From NCBI GenBank assembly GCA_963975265.1, contig CAXBGT010000016.1, forward strand, positions 1 to 45,947: a DNA stretch of 45,947 nucleotides. The letters run 5' to 3'. Position numbers and translations under genes: made by a program. The notes beneath the pieces are model-generated. The model did no database searches. It was not told where the DNA came from and saw nothing but the letters and a program-made list of their open reading frames with translations. This DNA comes from CAJXUU01 sp963975265 (lineage in GTDB: Bacteria > Bacteroidota > Bacteroidia > Chitinophagales > Saprospiraceae). This document shows, piece by piece, positions 37,112 to 45,888 of this stretch; position 1 is the stretch's first letter, and each line of letters begins with the position of its first letter.

Positions 37112-37587
37112 TAGTCTATTAATATAGAGAGAACGGCACCTATAGATAAGGGCTTTAGAGAATTGAGAAAAAATAGTAAGCGTGAATCAGAAGCAATGTG
37201 GCTAGCTAGAATTACTAATGATTTTTCCGGCTAAATTGGCATTTAGAATTGTAGGAGAAAATTATGAAAATCCGTTTAGCAGTTCTTACTAATTGAACGA
37301 AGTGAGCTTAAAGGTTTAGGATATTGATGGATTATTTACGTTAAGAAAATCTTCAAGCCTTGATATAAGAGATAGCTTGCGAAGCAAACATTCGTTCTTT
37401 TGGTTCGTTTCTTTTCTTTTTCAAAAAAGAGGTGAACACCTGAGCGGCGAACGGCAGAATAACTTAAAAGTGATACTCTTGTTTTCCGTAAAATCATGCT
37501 AAAACGGGGTATTTATCCCATCGTCAACCTGATCTAAGGATTTTCGCACATTTACTTTTAATATTGATCAATGTTCCTTTTAATTAA
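37112..37587. other. intergenic with traces of decay
   Basis: About 475 bases with no intact gene. A plus-strand stretch around 37215-37290 reads MIFPAKLAFRIVGENYENP before a stop, which looks coding-like but could not be assigned. An imperfect inverted repeat lies at 37403-37437. Confidence 0.35.
37403..37437. repeat. imperfect inverted repeat
   Basis: GTTC-gtt-TCTTTT and AAAAGA-ggt-GAAC (two paired blocks of 4 and 6 bp) around a 9-base centre. Similar T/A-rich inverted units are common between genes in Bacteroidota; a mobile or structural origin is only a guess. Confidence 0.3.
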
Positions 37588-38130
37588 TCAAGTAGCTTGA
37601 TCATAAGCTTCTGGTAACCAAGATTTTAATTCTTGATCTACTTCTTTCGTATCTGTAATTTTGACTCTATGTGTGCATATCGTACCAAATGGTCCAGAAC
37701 CTTCAAGACGGTCAGTTAATGACTTGTCCTTGATCTTTATTCCTAGATCAATTCTAGTTTTTGTCGCTGGTTTGATTAACGCAAATTATTTCTTTCTGAT
37801 GATGCTTACACTCGTTTTTTTTAGGAGTAATAGCAATATCAGATCCAAAATGTTTTACCATTTTAATTAGACTTTCATAGATGGGCAGGAGTGATTCTTT
37901 TCCTTTGTATTGATCCACAACTAAATCTGTTGATCCTTCTCTATCTTTTTTGAATAAAATGACTATCGTGTTTGCAAAACCATGCGTCAGACCATGCTCT
38001 TTTTTTAAGAAGTTTAGGGCTTCTGAGTGCTTTTCGAATTGAGTTGCACTCAGAATAGTCTTCTATGCATCTAATGGTTTGGCAGTTTTTCAGGCATATT
38101 ATCTATCATGGTTTCTAGGGCCTTATCCAT
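37588..38130 (-). pseudogene. decayed DUF4287 + DUF5655 gene
   Basis: Homology-like text is spread over frames from ATG 38130 to stop 37588. N-terminus: MDKALETMIDNMPEK; after a one-base loss, TAKPLDA; then an in-frame TAG where Trp is expected; then the frame QFEKHSEALNFLKKEHGL and THGFANTIV (DUF4287). It continues through DLVVDQYKGKESLLPIYES (DUF5655) to ITPKK; a one-base gain in the A run near 37816-37825 shifts the frame, and a TAA replaces an expected codon in IIRKK-stop-FALIKPATKTRIDLG. It ends GPFGTICTHRVKITD and YDQAT. Two frameshifts and two nonsense codons make a dead gene. The function of the family is unknown (a DUF5655 domain often accompanies it). Confidence 0.85.
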
Positions 38131-38159
38131 AACGTGTTATTAAAAAAAAAATATGAAAT

Positions 38160-39449
38160 TTATCCTTTTATGAGTCTTGATATCATACTTCCCGAATTAG
38201 AAGTAATTTTTAAGAAATATACTCCATTTGGTAATGAAGATGCATCAATAACTTGAGTATTTAGATTAGAGTAATTTTTCAATAAGACTTTTCCTTGCAA
38301 GTCTATTAGTTCTAATGAAGAAACTTCGGTTTCGTCTAACTCAATATTCCAAATGTTAGATGTTGGATTTGGATAGACATCAATTTTTGAAAGCTTATTT
38401 AAATCTATAGAATTTACTAAATCACCAAATTTTACATCATCAAAGTAATAAGTTTGTTCTCCTGCTTGAGAACCTTCAGTTCCAAAATTAAAGAAGATAG
38501 ACGCCATATTATATGTCCATCCCATTGATAATCCAACCGCTAGTGATTCAGTACCTGGAGCTTGATCGTTAAAATCGAATACTAATGTTTCCCATTGTTG
38601 AGAAGTTGTTGTTAGAACTTCTGTTTCGCATGTATGTGTTGGATCGGAAGAGTCTTCCACTTTTAGCCTTATCGGAGTGCCTGCTTCAGGTGACCAGACT
38701 TTTACCGTCATTTTTGAATCTGTCAATTGAAGAGGAATGTTGGTTGCGAATCCAGCTGATGTCCCAATAGTGGTTCCTGCCCAAGTAGCTGCTTGATCTG
38801 TCTTTATTGCTTGGATCACATGATTACTATTGTCTTCAGGGTCAATAACTAAAGTCGAAACATTGCCACCAAAATCAGTTGTTGTATAATTGATGGTAGT
38901 ACTTTCAAAATCTACAGGGAAATCAATCTGATCTCCTCCAAATAACTGCTGAATATCATCAAACAAAAAGGTAGAGTTTTCAGATCCATCACCAACATTA
39001 CCAAAATCAAACATGAAAACGACTGTGTTAAAATCAGCTGGCGTTCCCGTGAAATCCCAAGTCAATGTTTCCCACTCATTAGAAGTAGTAGTAGTCATAT
39101 CTCTTTCTGCACTGTTATTAGCACTTTCAAGTTTGAATTTGACAACTGTCCCAATAGGAGCTGAAGTATAAACTTTCATTGTAATAGAATTCAAAGTGCT
39201 GAAATCTAAATTGCTGTTTAATACAATCTTACTTCCTCCCCAGATCTGTCCCCCATCTTTGATAATTTGAGCTACACTAGCACTTGTATTGATACCACTT
39301 GATTGAGGATTCAGCATTACTGTTGCTGTTCCTCCATCAAAATCTGTAAAGTCAGAAGTGCTTATATCAGTTTCAAAGTCTATAGTAAGTGACTGACTAT
39401 ATGTAATTGAAGAAACAAGTAGTGCAAAAAATAGTAAAAGTGTTTTCAT
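38160..39449 (-). CDS. T9SS protein with two tandem CBM-like domains
   Basis: 429 residues with a signal peptide (MKTLLLFFALLVSSITYSQS). Residues about 20-170 and 178-345 are two related beta-sandwich domains: each holds DFE at the start, a TATVMLNPQ/VSTLVIDPED strand, the TLTWDFTGTP and TLVFDFNDQA block, and ends in FDDIQ / FDDVK. These look like carbohydrate-binding modules of T9SS glycan-degrading enzymes. The T9SS sorting domain follows (VYPNPTSNIWNIEL to SRLIKG). No catalytic domain is present, so it probably binds a polysaccharide at the surface. Divergent from the kelch gene. Confidence 0.82.
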   Translation of the reverse strand: MKTLLLFFALLVSSITYSQSLTIDFETDISTSDFTDFDGGTATVMLNPQSSGINTSASVAQIIKDGGQIWGGSKIVLNSNLDFSTLNSITMKVYTSAPIGTVVKFKLESANNSAERDMTTTTSNEWETLTWDFTGTPADFNTVVFMFDFGNVGDGSENSTFLFDDIQQLFGGDQIDFPVDFESTTINYTTTDFGGNVSTLVIDPEDNSNHVIQAIKTDQAATWAGTTIGTSAGFATNIPLQLTDSKMTVKVWSPEAGTPIRLKVEDSSDPTHTCETEVLTTTSQQWETLVFDFNDQAPGTESLAVGLSMGWTYNMASIFFNFGTEGSQAGEQTYYFDDVKFGDLVNSIDLNKLSKIDVYPNPTSNIWNIELDETEVSSLELIDLQGKVLLKNYSNLNTQVIDASSLPNGVYFLKITSNSGSMISRLIKG

Positions 39450-39685
39450 ATTATTAGTAGTTGTAAATTCTCAATCTAGATTAACAGGTAATAATATGCG
39501 ATTTACTACTTTTTTTCATACTACCCAACACAATTCTTAATGATTTGGTAACAAATGCTTTAGTAAAGAATCGTTTTAGCGACTTTTGGTATTGATTTAA
39601 AAGATTAAAAACATTCTGTCCATAACTTCATTTATATCATAATATATTGTGGTTTGTTCTGAAAAAATATTAATACTAAACGCAA

Positions 39686-42163
39686 ATGAAATACATCTTT
39701 TCACTTATTTTTATCTATTCATCCATTTTCTGTTTTAGTCAAGAATGGAAACCAGTAGCCTCTCTACCTGATGACTTTAACACAGACCATTCCTTCGCAT
39801 TCGCCATTGATGGTAAAGGCTATATGGTAGCGGGTAACGTTACATCTGGGCCAACGGCTTCTTTTTATTCTTATGATCCAGACGCAGATGAATGGACAAA
39901 AGAAGAAGACTTTCCTGGGACTGCAAGAGGATTTGCAATCGGAGAAGTTTGGGATGGAAAAGCATATTTTGGTTTTGGATTTGGAAATGGTGGAAGCCTA
40001 GATGACTTCTGGGAGTTTGATCCTACTACAGATGTTTGGACGCAACTTGCTAGTTGTGATTGTGATGCACGGACACATCCAGCTATGGTTGCGCTAAATG
40101 GTGAGATCTATCTAGGCCTTGGAGGAACATCAAACGGAAACTCTAATGATTGGTGGGTTTATAATATAGATAGTAATGAATGGGAAGAAAGAGAAAGATT
40201 TCCAGCTGAACCTAGGCATCATCCATTCCAGTTCACAGATGGAGAATATGTTTATGTTGGCTTTGGTCATGGAGGTGGATTCATATCTAATCAATGGTAT
40301 AGGTACAATACTTTAGATGACACATGGCTGGAAGTTCAAAAACTTCCAGCGGAAGGAAGAGTCGCAGGTACACAGTTGTCCTATAACGGTGTAGGACTAA
40401 TATTGAGTGGAGATGGTGACGATCATAGCAATATGGAAACTGGTGAGTTTTGGTTGTATGAACCTTTATTTGATATGTGGACAGCACTGACGCCTCACCC
40501 TGGAGCATCTAGATGGGCACCTGCCTCATTTATTCTCAATGATGAAGTGTATCTCTTGAATGGTGAAAGAAATGGTTTCTATTATACGGACAATTATAAA
40601 TTTGATTTGAGTATTTTGAACACGCCTATACTGAATATGTCAGTTATGGAGACTTCATCGGATTTTGATTATACAGATGATCGATGTGATGCTTCTCAAT
40701 CACGTAAAATAGTAGTAGGCACAAGAGTTTCATTCGAAGAGGATGTGAATGTGAGCTTGGTCATTGATCCAGCAACAACAGCTGTAGAAGGTGACGATTT
40801 TATTTTAGAAGTTAGTGAGGGTATATTACTGGCAGGAGATAATATGATTGAGTTTGAAGTGATCATATTAGATGATGCTGTTGTAAAGGGAGATAAAATC
40901 TTAAAAGTGAATCTTGTTACTCAGGTCGAAACAGGAGTAGACGCCGTTGTAATTGATATATTAGAAAACGACGTAGCGTTTGGAACAGAATCCACAACAA
41001 GAACATTAAATGTTGGAAAAGGTAACGAGGCTTCTATTGCTCCTTTTGCCAGATATTATGAGAATGCTAAATCACAGATGCTATACAGAGCCGATATGTT
41101 AAAAAGTGCTGGTGTAGGGGCAGGATTAATAGAAAAGATAGCTTTTGATGTCACCAACAGCGCAGGACAAAGTTATTCGGATTTCACACTAAGTATTGCA
41201 CACACCTCTCTTTCACAATTTAATGGAAATAGTGCTGGTGGGCTGGCATTCGAAGAAGTATATTCGGGAACTTATAATTCCGTAAATGGGATAAATGATA
41301 TAGAATTTAGCTCCTCATTTGAATATGACGGAGAGAGCAATCTGGTTATTCAGACTTGTTTTGATAATAATAATTATACAACTGATGACATTACAGCTTC
41401 ATCAGAGGTTGGCTACAACAGTACTATTGTTGTTAGAGCAGATGGTGTTTTTGGTTGTCCCAATAATGGAGATATTGTAAGCACAAGCATCCTTCCAAAC
41501 TTAATAATTTATAAAGATGGATTTTATCCTCTTTATGTAGATGTGAATAATAGGTTTCAATCAGAAATTAATGAAAACGAGTCTATCTACTTTGCCACAA
41601 ACGACAGTATCTTTGCAAAGATTGACAATGTCACTGGATTTGATCCAGCATGTTTTACCAGTGAATTAATGTCAAATGACGGAGGTGTAAATTCCACATT
41701 TAATATAGATTGGATAAATAGAATCTATAAAATAGAAAATGAGGGTGGAAATATTGGCGATTTTGAGGTGAGCTTGTTGATGCCTAATGTTGAAATGATA
41801 GATTTCGAGTCAGAAAATTTGTCTGGACTTTATTCTCCAGATGAAATTGTGGCTGGTGCTGATCCAGATTGGACGGCGATTAATGTCTTGTCTTATGTAG
41901 TAAATGAGGAATACGTGACAGTAAAATTTCCATATTTAGGAAATGGTTTTTATACTGTTGGAGGATTGAATATTAATACAAGTGCAACTCAGATCGATTC
42001 TCAACTAGATTATGATGAAATTGTAATTTATGATGTAATGGGACGGATTGTAGCAGAAAGTAGAACAGAAATAAATACAACTCATCTTCCAGCAAGTTTA
42101 TATATTAAGACATACCTAAGCAAAGGCCGGATAGTAAAGTCAATTAAGGTTTTGCCAAAATAG
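39686..42163 (+). CDS. T9SS protein with kelch propeller
   Basis: 825 residues with a signal peptide (MKYIFSLIFIYSSIFCFSQ). Residues about 20-305 hold six kelch repeats (patterns such as FYSYDPDADEWTKEEDFPG, FWEFDPTTDVW, WWVYNIDSNEW, WYRYNTLDDTW), forming a beta-propeller. About 310-425 looks like a Calx-beta domain (VSFEEDVNVSLVIDPATT, then GDKILKVNLVTQVE). About 430-620 resembles the beta-sandwich often seen in T9SS proteins (YYENAKSQMLYRADML, LVIQTCFDNNNYTTDD). The end (YDEIVIYDVMGRIVAESR to IKVLPK) is a T9SS sorting domain. It probably acts in adhesion or carbohydrate interaction on the cell surface. A strong terminator follows. Confidence 0.88.
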   Translation: MKYIFSLIFIYSSIFCFSQEWKPVASLPDDFNTDHSFAFAIDGKGYMVAGNVTSGPTASFYSYDPDADEWTKEEDFPGTARGFAIGEVWDGKAYFGFGFGNGGSLDDFWEFDPTTDVWTQLASCDCDARTHPAMVALNGEIYLGLGGTSNGNSNDWWVYNIDSNEWEERERFPAEPRHHPFQFTDGEYVYVGFGHGGGFISNQWYRYNTLDDTWLEVQKLPAEGRVAGTQLSYNGVGLILSGDGDDHSNMETGEFWLYEPLFDMWTALTPHPGASRWAPASFILNDEVYLLNGERNGFYYTDNYKFDLSILNTPILNMSVMETSSDFDYTDDRCDASQSRKIVVGTRVSFEEDVNVSLVIDPATTAVEGDDFILEVSEGILLAGDNMIEFEVIILDDAVVKGDKILKVNLVTQVETGVDAVVIDILENDVAFGTESTTRTLNVGKGNEASIAPFARYYENAKSQMLYRADMLKSAGVGAGLIEKIAFDVTNSAGQSYSDFTLSIAHTSLSQFNGNSAGGLAFEEVYSGTYNSVNGINDIEFSSSFEYDGESNLVIQTCFDNNNYTTDDITASSEVGYNSTIVVRADGVFGCPNNGDIVSTSILPNLIIYKDGFYPLYVDVNNRFQSEINENESIYFATNDSIFAKIDNVTGFDPACFTSELMSNDGGVNSTFNIDWINRIYKIENEGGNIGDFEVSLLMPNVEMIDFESENLSGLYSPDEIVAGADPDWTAINVLSYVVNEEYVTVKFPYLGNGFYTVGGLNINTSATQIDSQLDYDEIVIYDVMGRIVAESRTEINTTHLPASLYIKTYLSKGRIVKSIKVLPK

Positions 42164-42187
42164 AATCAAAATAATAACTTATAACTC

Positions 42188-42217
42188 AAAGCCCATTGAC
42201 TGATCTCGATGGGCTTT
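42188..42217 (+). terminator. terminator of the kelch gene
   Basis: AAAGCCCAT...ATGGGCTTT 9-bp stem (extended to 12 bp with one G-T pair) and a 6-base loop, followed by a T run (42215-42220). It lies 24 bases after the stop. Confidence 0.92.
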
Positions 42218-42283
42218 TTTGTCTATTTTCTATTTTTGTTGACGCAAGATTTAGATCAAATATCGAAAACGTGTAATATGTAA

Positions 42284-42312
42284 TTGAGCTTTAATAAAAT
42301 TCATTATCTTCG
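42284..42312 (+). promoter_or_regulatory. promoter of pnp with long leader
   Basis: TTG (42284-42286), an 18-base spacer, then TATCTTCG (42305-42312), one base off TAnnTTTG. The predicted leader is about 215 bases before the ATG at 42536, unusually long for this window; in E. coli pnp the leader is the target of autoregulation. Confidence 0.55.
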
Positions 42313-42535
42313 CAGCGAAATAAAGAAGATAAAACTGTATACGGGCGTAGAGAAAGCTAAAAACGCTCTGAAACATTTCTAACTGTTGACCCGATATCAA
42401 TTAGATCCACTCACAATCATATTGTCAAGTCGAAGTTCTTTTGAATGATGGATTTTTTTAAAAAGGTATCCTTTCCTCAACAACGTTAATGATCAGTATT
42501 TGTCAATTAACTAATCGTTTAATTAATTAACATTT

Positions 42536-44665
42536 ATGGGAAATCAAATTCCTACAAGTACTTCATTCAAATTGCCTGATGGCAAAGAAGTAACAATCGA
42601 AACTGGCAAATTAGCCACTCAAGCACATGGGTCTGTAGTAGTAAAGGTGGAAAACACTATGCTATTCTGTTCTGTGGTGTCTGCCTTTGAAGAAAGAGCA
42701 GGTCAATCATTCTTCCCTCTATCAGTTGATTATCAAGAGAAATTCGCAGCAGCGGGTAAGATTCCTGGTAACTTCTTCAGAAGAGAATCTAGATTATCTG
42801 ACTACGAAATCTTGACATCAAGATTGGTAGATAGAGCAATCAGACCATTGTTTCCAAAAGGATACATGATGGATACGCAAGTAATTATCAACCTTATCTC
42901 AGGTGACGATCGTAACATGCCTGACTCTTATGCAGCATTAGCAGCATCTGCAGCGCTCTCCGTTTCTAACATACCATTCGCTGAGCCTCTATCAGAAGTA
43001 AGAGTAGCTAAAATTGATGGTGTTTATAAAGTAAATCCAGAAAGAGCTGAAATCAAAGGTGCATCTCTAGAAATCATCGTTGCTGCCACTATGGACAATG
43101 TAATGATGGTAGAAGGTGAAGCTGATGAGTGTCAAGAATCTGAATTGATCGAAGCGATCAAAGTAGGACACGATGCGATTAAAGTACAAATCCAAGCACA
43201 ATTGGATCTTGCAAAGATGGTAGGGGACAAAGCACTTATCAAAAGAGAAATAGCAGTAGCTGAGGAAAATGCAGAGGTAGAAGCATTGGTTACAGAAAGA
43301 TCAAAAGACGCAATTTATGTCGTAGCAAAAGGTGCACACAATAAAGAAGATAGAAAGGACGGATTGAAAGCTGCTAAAACAGCTCTTAAAGCTGGTCTTC
43401 TTGCTGATAAAGGAGAAGAGTGGATGGAAGAGTTCGGTGGATTCATCGGTACATACTTCGAGAAACTAAAGAAAAGTGTGATCAGAACAATGGTTCTAGA
43501 AGAAGGTGTAAGACTTGATGGTCGTAAGACTGATGAGGTGAGACCTATCTGGGGCGAGGTAGATTACCTTCCAGCAGCACACGGATCTGCAATTTTCAAC
43601 AGGGGAGAGACACAAGCATTATGTTCCCTTACTTTAGGTAGTAAGACAGATACATTGATGATTGATACTGCATTGGATCATTACTTTGACAATTTCATCC
43701 TTCACTACAACTTCCCAGCATTTTCTGTAGGAGAGACTAAGCCTATGAGAGGTCCGGGTAGGAGAGAAGTAGGTCACGCGGCATTAGCGAACAGATCTTT
43801 AAGAAGAGTTCTTCCGGATGAGAATCCATATACAATCAGAATTGTTTCTGATATACTAGAGTCAAACGGTTCGTCTTCTATGGCTACTGTTTGTGGTGGT
43901 ACAATGGCTTTAATGGATGCTGGTATTGATATCAAAGCACCAGTTTCTGGTATAGCGATGGGTATGATTGCAGAAGGAAACAAAATTGCAATCCTAACTG
44001 ATATTCTGGGAGACGAGGATGCATTGGGAGATATGGATTTTAAATTGACAGGTACTGCGAACGGTATTACTGCATGTCAGATGGATATCAAGATCGACGG
44101 ACTGCCGTACGAAACGTTAGAGGCTGCATTATCGCAAGCTAAAGTAGCTAGAGTTCATATCTTAGGTGAGATGGCTAAGGCTATCCCAGCTGTAAGAGAA
44201 GATCTTAAACCACATGCTCCTAGAATGATCACATTGGTTATCGATAAGACATTTATCGGTGCTGTAATTGGACCTGGAGGAAAAATCATTCAAGAGCTTC
44301 AAGCTAGCACAGGAACTGTAATCAACATTGAAGAAGTTGATGATAAAGGTGTAGTATCTATCTCAAGTAGTGATAAAGCGGCAATCGATGCTGCTAAAGC
44401 TGCCATTGATAAAATTACATTTATGCCTTCAGTAGGTGATATATATGATGCCGTTGTTGATTCTGTTATGCCATATGGTGTATTCGTGAAATTCAGCGGT
44501 AAGTCAGGATTACTTCACGTGTCTGAAATCTCACATGAACGTATCAATGATGTAAGTACTGTATTTTCTGAAGGAGATAGCGTGAAAGTAAAATTGGTAG
44601 GAATTGATGAGAAGACTGGTAAAATGAGATTAAGTGCCAAAGCACTTATCCCAAGAGAGTCGTAG
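42536..44665 (+). CDS. pnp: polyribonucleotide nucleotidyltransferase (PNPase)
   Basis: 709 residues (711 in E. coli). A phosphorolytic 3'-5' exoribonuclease of mRNA decay and the cold response. Domains: RNase PH 1 (about 12-145, starting FKLPDGKEVTIETG), an alpha-helical linker, RNase PH 2 (about 320-540, with RPIWGEVDYLPAAHGSAIF and MRGPGRREVGHAALANRSL), a KH domain (about 560-615, with the GPGG loop in VIGPGGKIIQELQ) and an S1 domain (about 625-700, GDIYDAVVDSVMPYGVFVKF). The rpsO gene that often precedes pnp is absent here. A terminator follows at 44722. Confidence 0.98.
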   Translation: MGNQIPTSTSFKLPDGKEVTIETGKLATQAHGSVVVKVENTMLFCSVVSAFEERAGQSFFPLSVDYQEKFAAAGKIPGNFFRRESRLSDYEILTSRLVDRAIRPLFPKGYMMDTQVIINLISGDDRNMPDSYAALAASAALSVSNIPFAEPLSEVRVAKIDGVYKVNPERAEIKGASLEIIVAATMDNVMMVEGEADECQESELIEAIKVGHDAIKVQIQAQLDLAKMVGDKALIKREIAVAEENAEVEALVTERSKDAIYVVAKGAHNKEDRKDGLKAAKTALKAGLLADKGEEWMEEFGGFIGTYFEKLKKSVIRTMVLEEGVRLDGRKTDEVRPIWGEVDYLPAAHGSAIFNRGETQALCSLTLGSKTDTLMIDTALDHYFDNFILHYNFPAFSVGETKPMRGPGRREVGHAALANRSLRRVLPDENPYTIRIVSDILESNGSSSMATVCGGTMALMDAGIDIKAPVSGIAMGMIAEGNKIAILTDILGDEDALGDMDFKLTGTANGITACQMDIKIDGLPYETLEAALSQAKVARVHILGEMAKAIPAVREDLKPHAPRMITLVIDKTFIGAVIGPGGKIIQELQASTGTVINIEEVDDKGVVSISSSDKAAIDAAKAAIDKITFMPSVGDIYDAVVDSVMPYGVFVKFSGKSGLLHVSEISHERINDVSTVFSEGDSVKVKLVGIDEKTGKMRLSAKALIPRES

Positions 44666-44721
44666 TTCTTACAATGACGAAAATAATTGTGAAACGATCT
44701 TATGATCGCTAAGCAATATAT

Positions 44722-44751
44722 AATCCCAGCATCTTTAGTGGTGTTGGGATT
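44722..44751 (+). terminator. terminator of pnp
   Basis: AATCCCA...TGGGATT with an inner extension (12 bp in total, two wobble pairs) and a 6-base loop, followed by nine T. It lies about 57 bases after the pnp stop. Confidence 0.9.
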
Positions 44752-45149
44752 TTTTTTTGGCTCAACTAACAGCTAAATCGATCGTTGAGTTGAGGAGCGG
44801 AAACCAATGAACGGCTAATATCACCAGGGTAGTTTTAAAAATTACACGAATCTAAACATTTTATTCAGTGCAGTTGCTATAGAAAAAATATGGATTAATT
44901 GAAGAAGGGTATGACATAAGAAAGCTTTTAATCTATTAAGAGCTAAGAGCTTACCTACGAAAAATAGTTTTTTATTCCAAAATTGAATCAAATTTTACTG
45001 TATACAGAAAATTTATGAATTTTTATTTTGGCAAAAAAAGGTATTAAGTATTTGTAAATCAGACAATTGTGTTGGTATTGATGTGTTGAGATGTTCTTTA
45101 CTAATATTTTTTTTCGATTAATTATGCATATTTGAAACTTTTGATGTCG
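44752..45149. other. intergenic, nothing recognised
   Basis: About 400 AT-rich bases between the pnp terminator and the csp promoter; no gene, repeat or hairpin of note. Confidence 0.45.
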
Positions 45150-45157
45150 TATCTTCG
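45150..45157 (+). promoter_or_regulatory. -7-like box of the first csp gene
   Basis: TATCTTCG, one base off TAnnTTTG and identical to the pnp box. Predicted transcription start near 45163, just where the sequence shared with the second csp copy begins. The second copy does not keep this box. Confidence 0.4.
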
Positions 45158-45163
45158 TCTTAT

Positions 45164-45223
45164 CTTACGACGACGGGAAGCAATGTCGCTGAACGAGTCA
45201 CTTAATATTTTATACATAATACA
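45164..45223 (+). promoter_or_regulatory. conserved 5' leader of csp copy 1
   Basis: A 60-base leader identical to that of the second copy (45829-45888) except G45172/A45837. It contains CGAC...GTCG, a possible 4-bp stem that the substitution leaves intact. Such conserved leaders of cold-shock mRNAs can act as temperature-responsive RNA elements; this is inference. Confidence 0.5.
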
Positions 45224-45415
45224 ATGAATAACGGTACTGTTAAATTTTTTAATGAAGCAAAAGGCTTCGGATTTATTACTCCAGAAGATGGTGGAAAAGA
45301 TGTTTTCGTTCACGTAAATGGTCTTAATGACGATATCAGAGAAGGAGACAAAGTAAGCTACGACGTAGAAGAAGGAAGAAAAGGACCAAACGCTGTCAAC
45401 GTAAATGTTGTATAG
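45224..45415 (+). CDS. cold-shock protein (CspA family)
   Basis: 63 residues, an RNA-binding OB fold. RNP1-like GFGFITPE and RNP2-like DVFVHV are both present, and KFFNEAKGFGFI is the typical start. Small Csp proteins bind single-stranded RNA and melt structure, often at low temperature. It has a leader of about 60 bases and a strong terminator, so it is monocistronic. A second copy lies 665 bases downstream. Confidence 0.95.
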   Translation: MNNGTVKFFNEAKGFGFITPEDGGKDVFVHVNGLNDDIREGDKVSYDVEEGRKGPNAVNVNVV

Positions 45416-45444
45416 TCATAGGTTTTGATTATAAATCTTAAGAG

Positions 45445-45475
45445 AGCCCGTCAATAGAAATATTGACGGGCTTTT
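45445..45475 (+). terminator. terminator of csp copy 1
   Basis: Perfect 12-bp stem AGCCCGTCAATA (45445-45456) with its complement (45461-45472), closed by a GAAA tetraloop and followed by TTT. It lies 30 bases after the stop. Confidence 0.95.
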
Positions 45476-45828
45476 ATGTTTTGATTTGTAAGTTATAACA
45501 ACAGTAACTTAATAACAGAACTAACAATCACAAATCAGAAAGTAATCTAATCGCTTCGAGCTTGTGATCATTCTGCTAATTCCGATCTTTATTTTCCATT
45601 CAAGTGGAAACAAGAATGTTTCAAAGCTTATCACCTTTTTCTTAGATTTCAGCACTCATTATGACAGCAATCGTTCCTTACTTTAACGTGAAAAACAATG
45701 AACTAGTCAATTGTGGAATAGTGGAATTGTCGAATGTTTAATTGTCGAGCTGTCGAGGAAACATTTATATAAGTCATGAAAAATAAATAGTATTCGGATG
45801 TAACTTTTCTAAATACACTGCCGTCTTA
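45476..45828. other. intergenic between the two csp copies
   Basis: About 350 bases, no gene. A short direct repetition of GTCGA-type bases (gaattgtcgaatg, taattgtcgagctgtcgag) lies around 45726-45760. No exact -7 box is seen just before the second leader. Confidence 0.4.
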
Positions 45829-45888
45829 CTTACGACAACGGGAAGCAATGTCGCTGAACGAGTCACTTAATATTTTATACATAATACA
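45829..45888 (+). promoter_or_regulatory. conserved 5' leader of csp copy 2
   Basis: 60 bases identical to 45164-45223 except A45837 (G in copy 1). Upstream DNA differs, apart from a short CGTCTTA element present in both (45156 and 45822) with a one-base gap. Confidence 0.5.
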
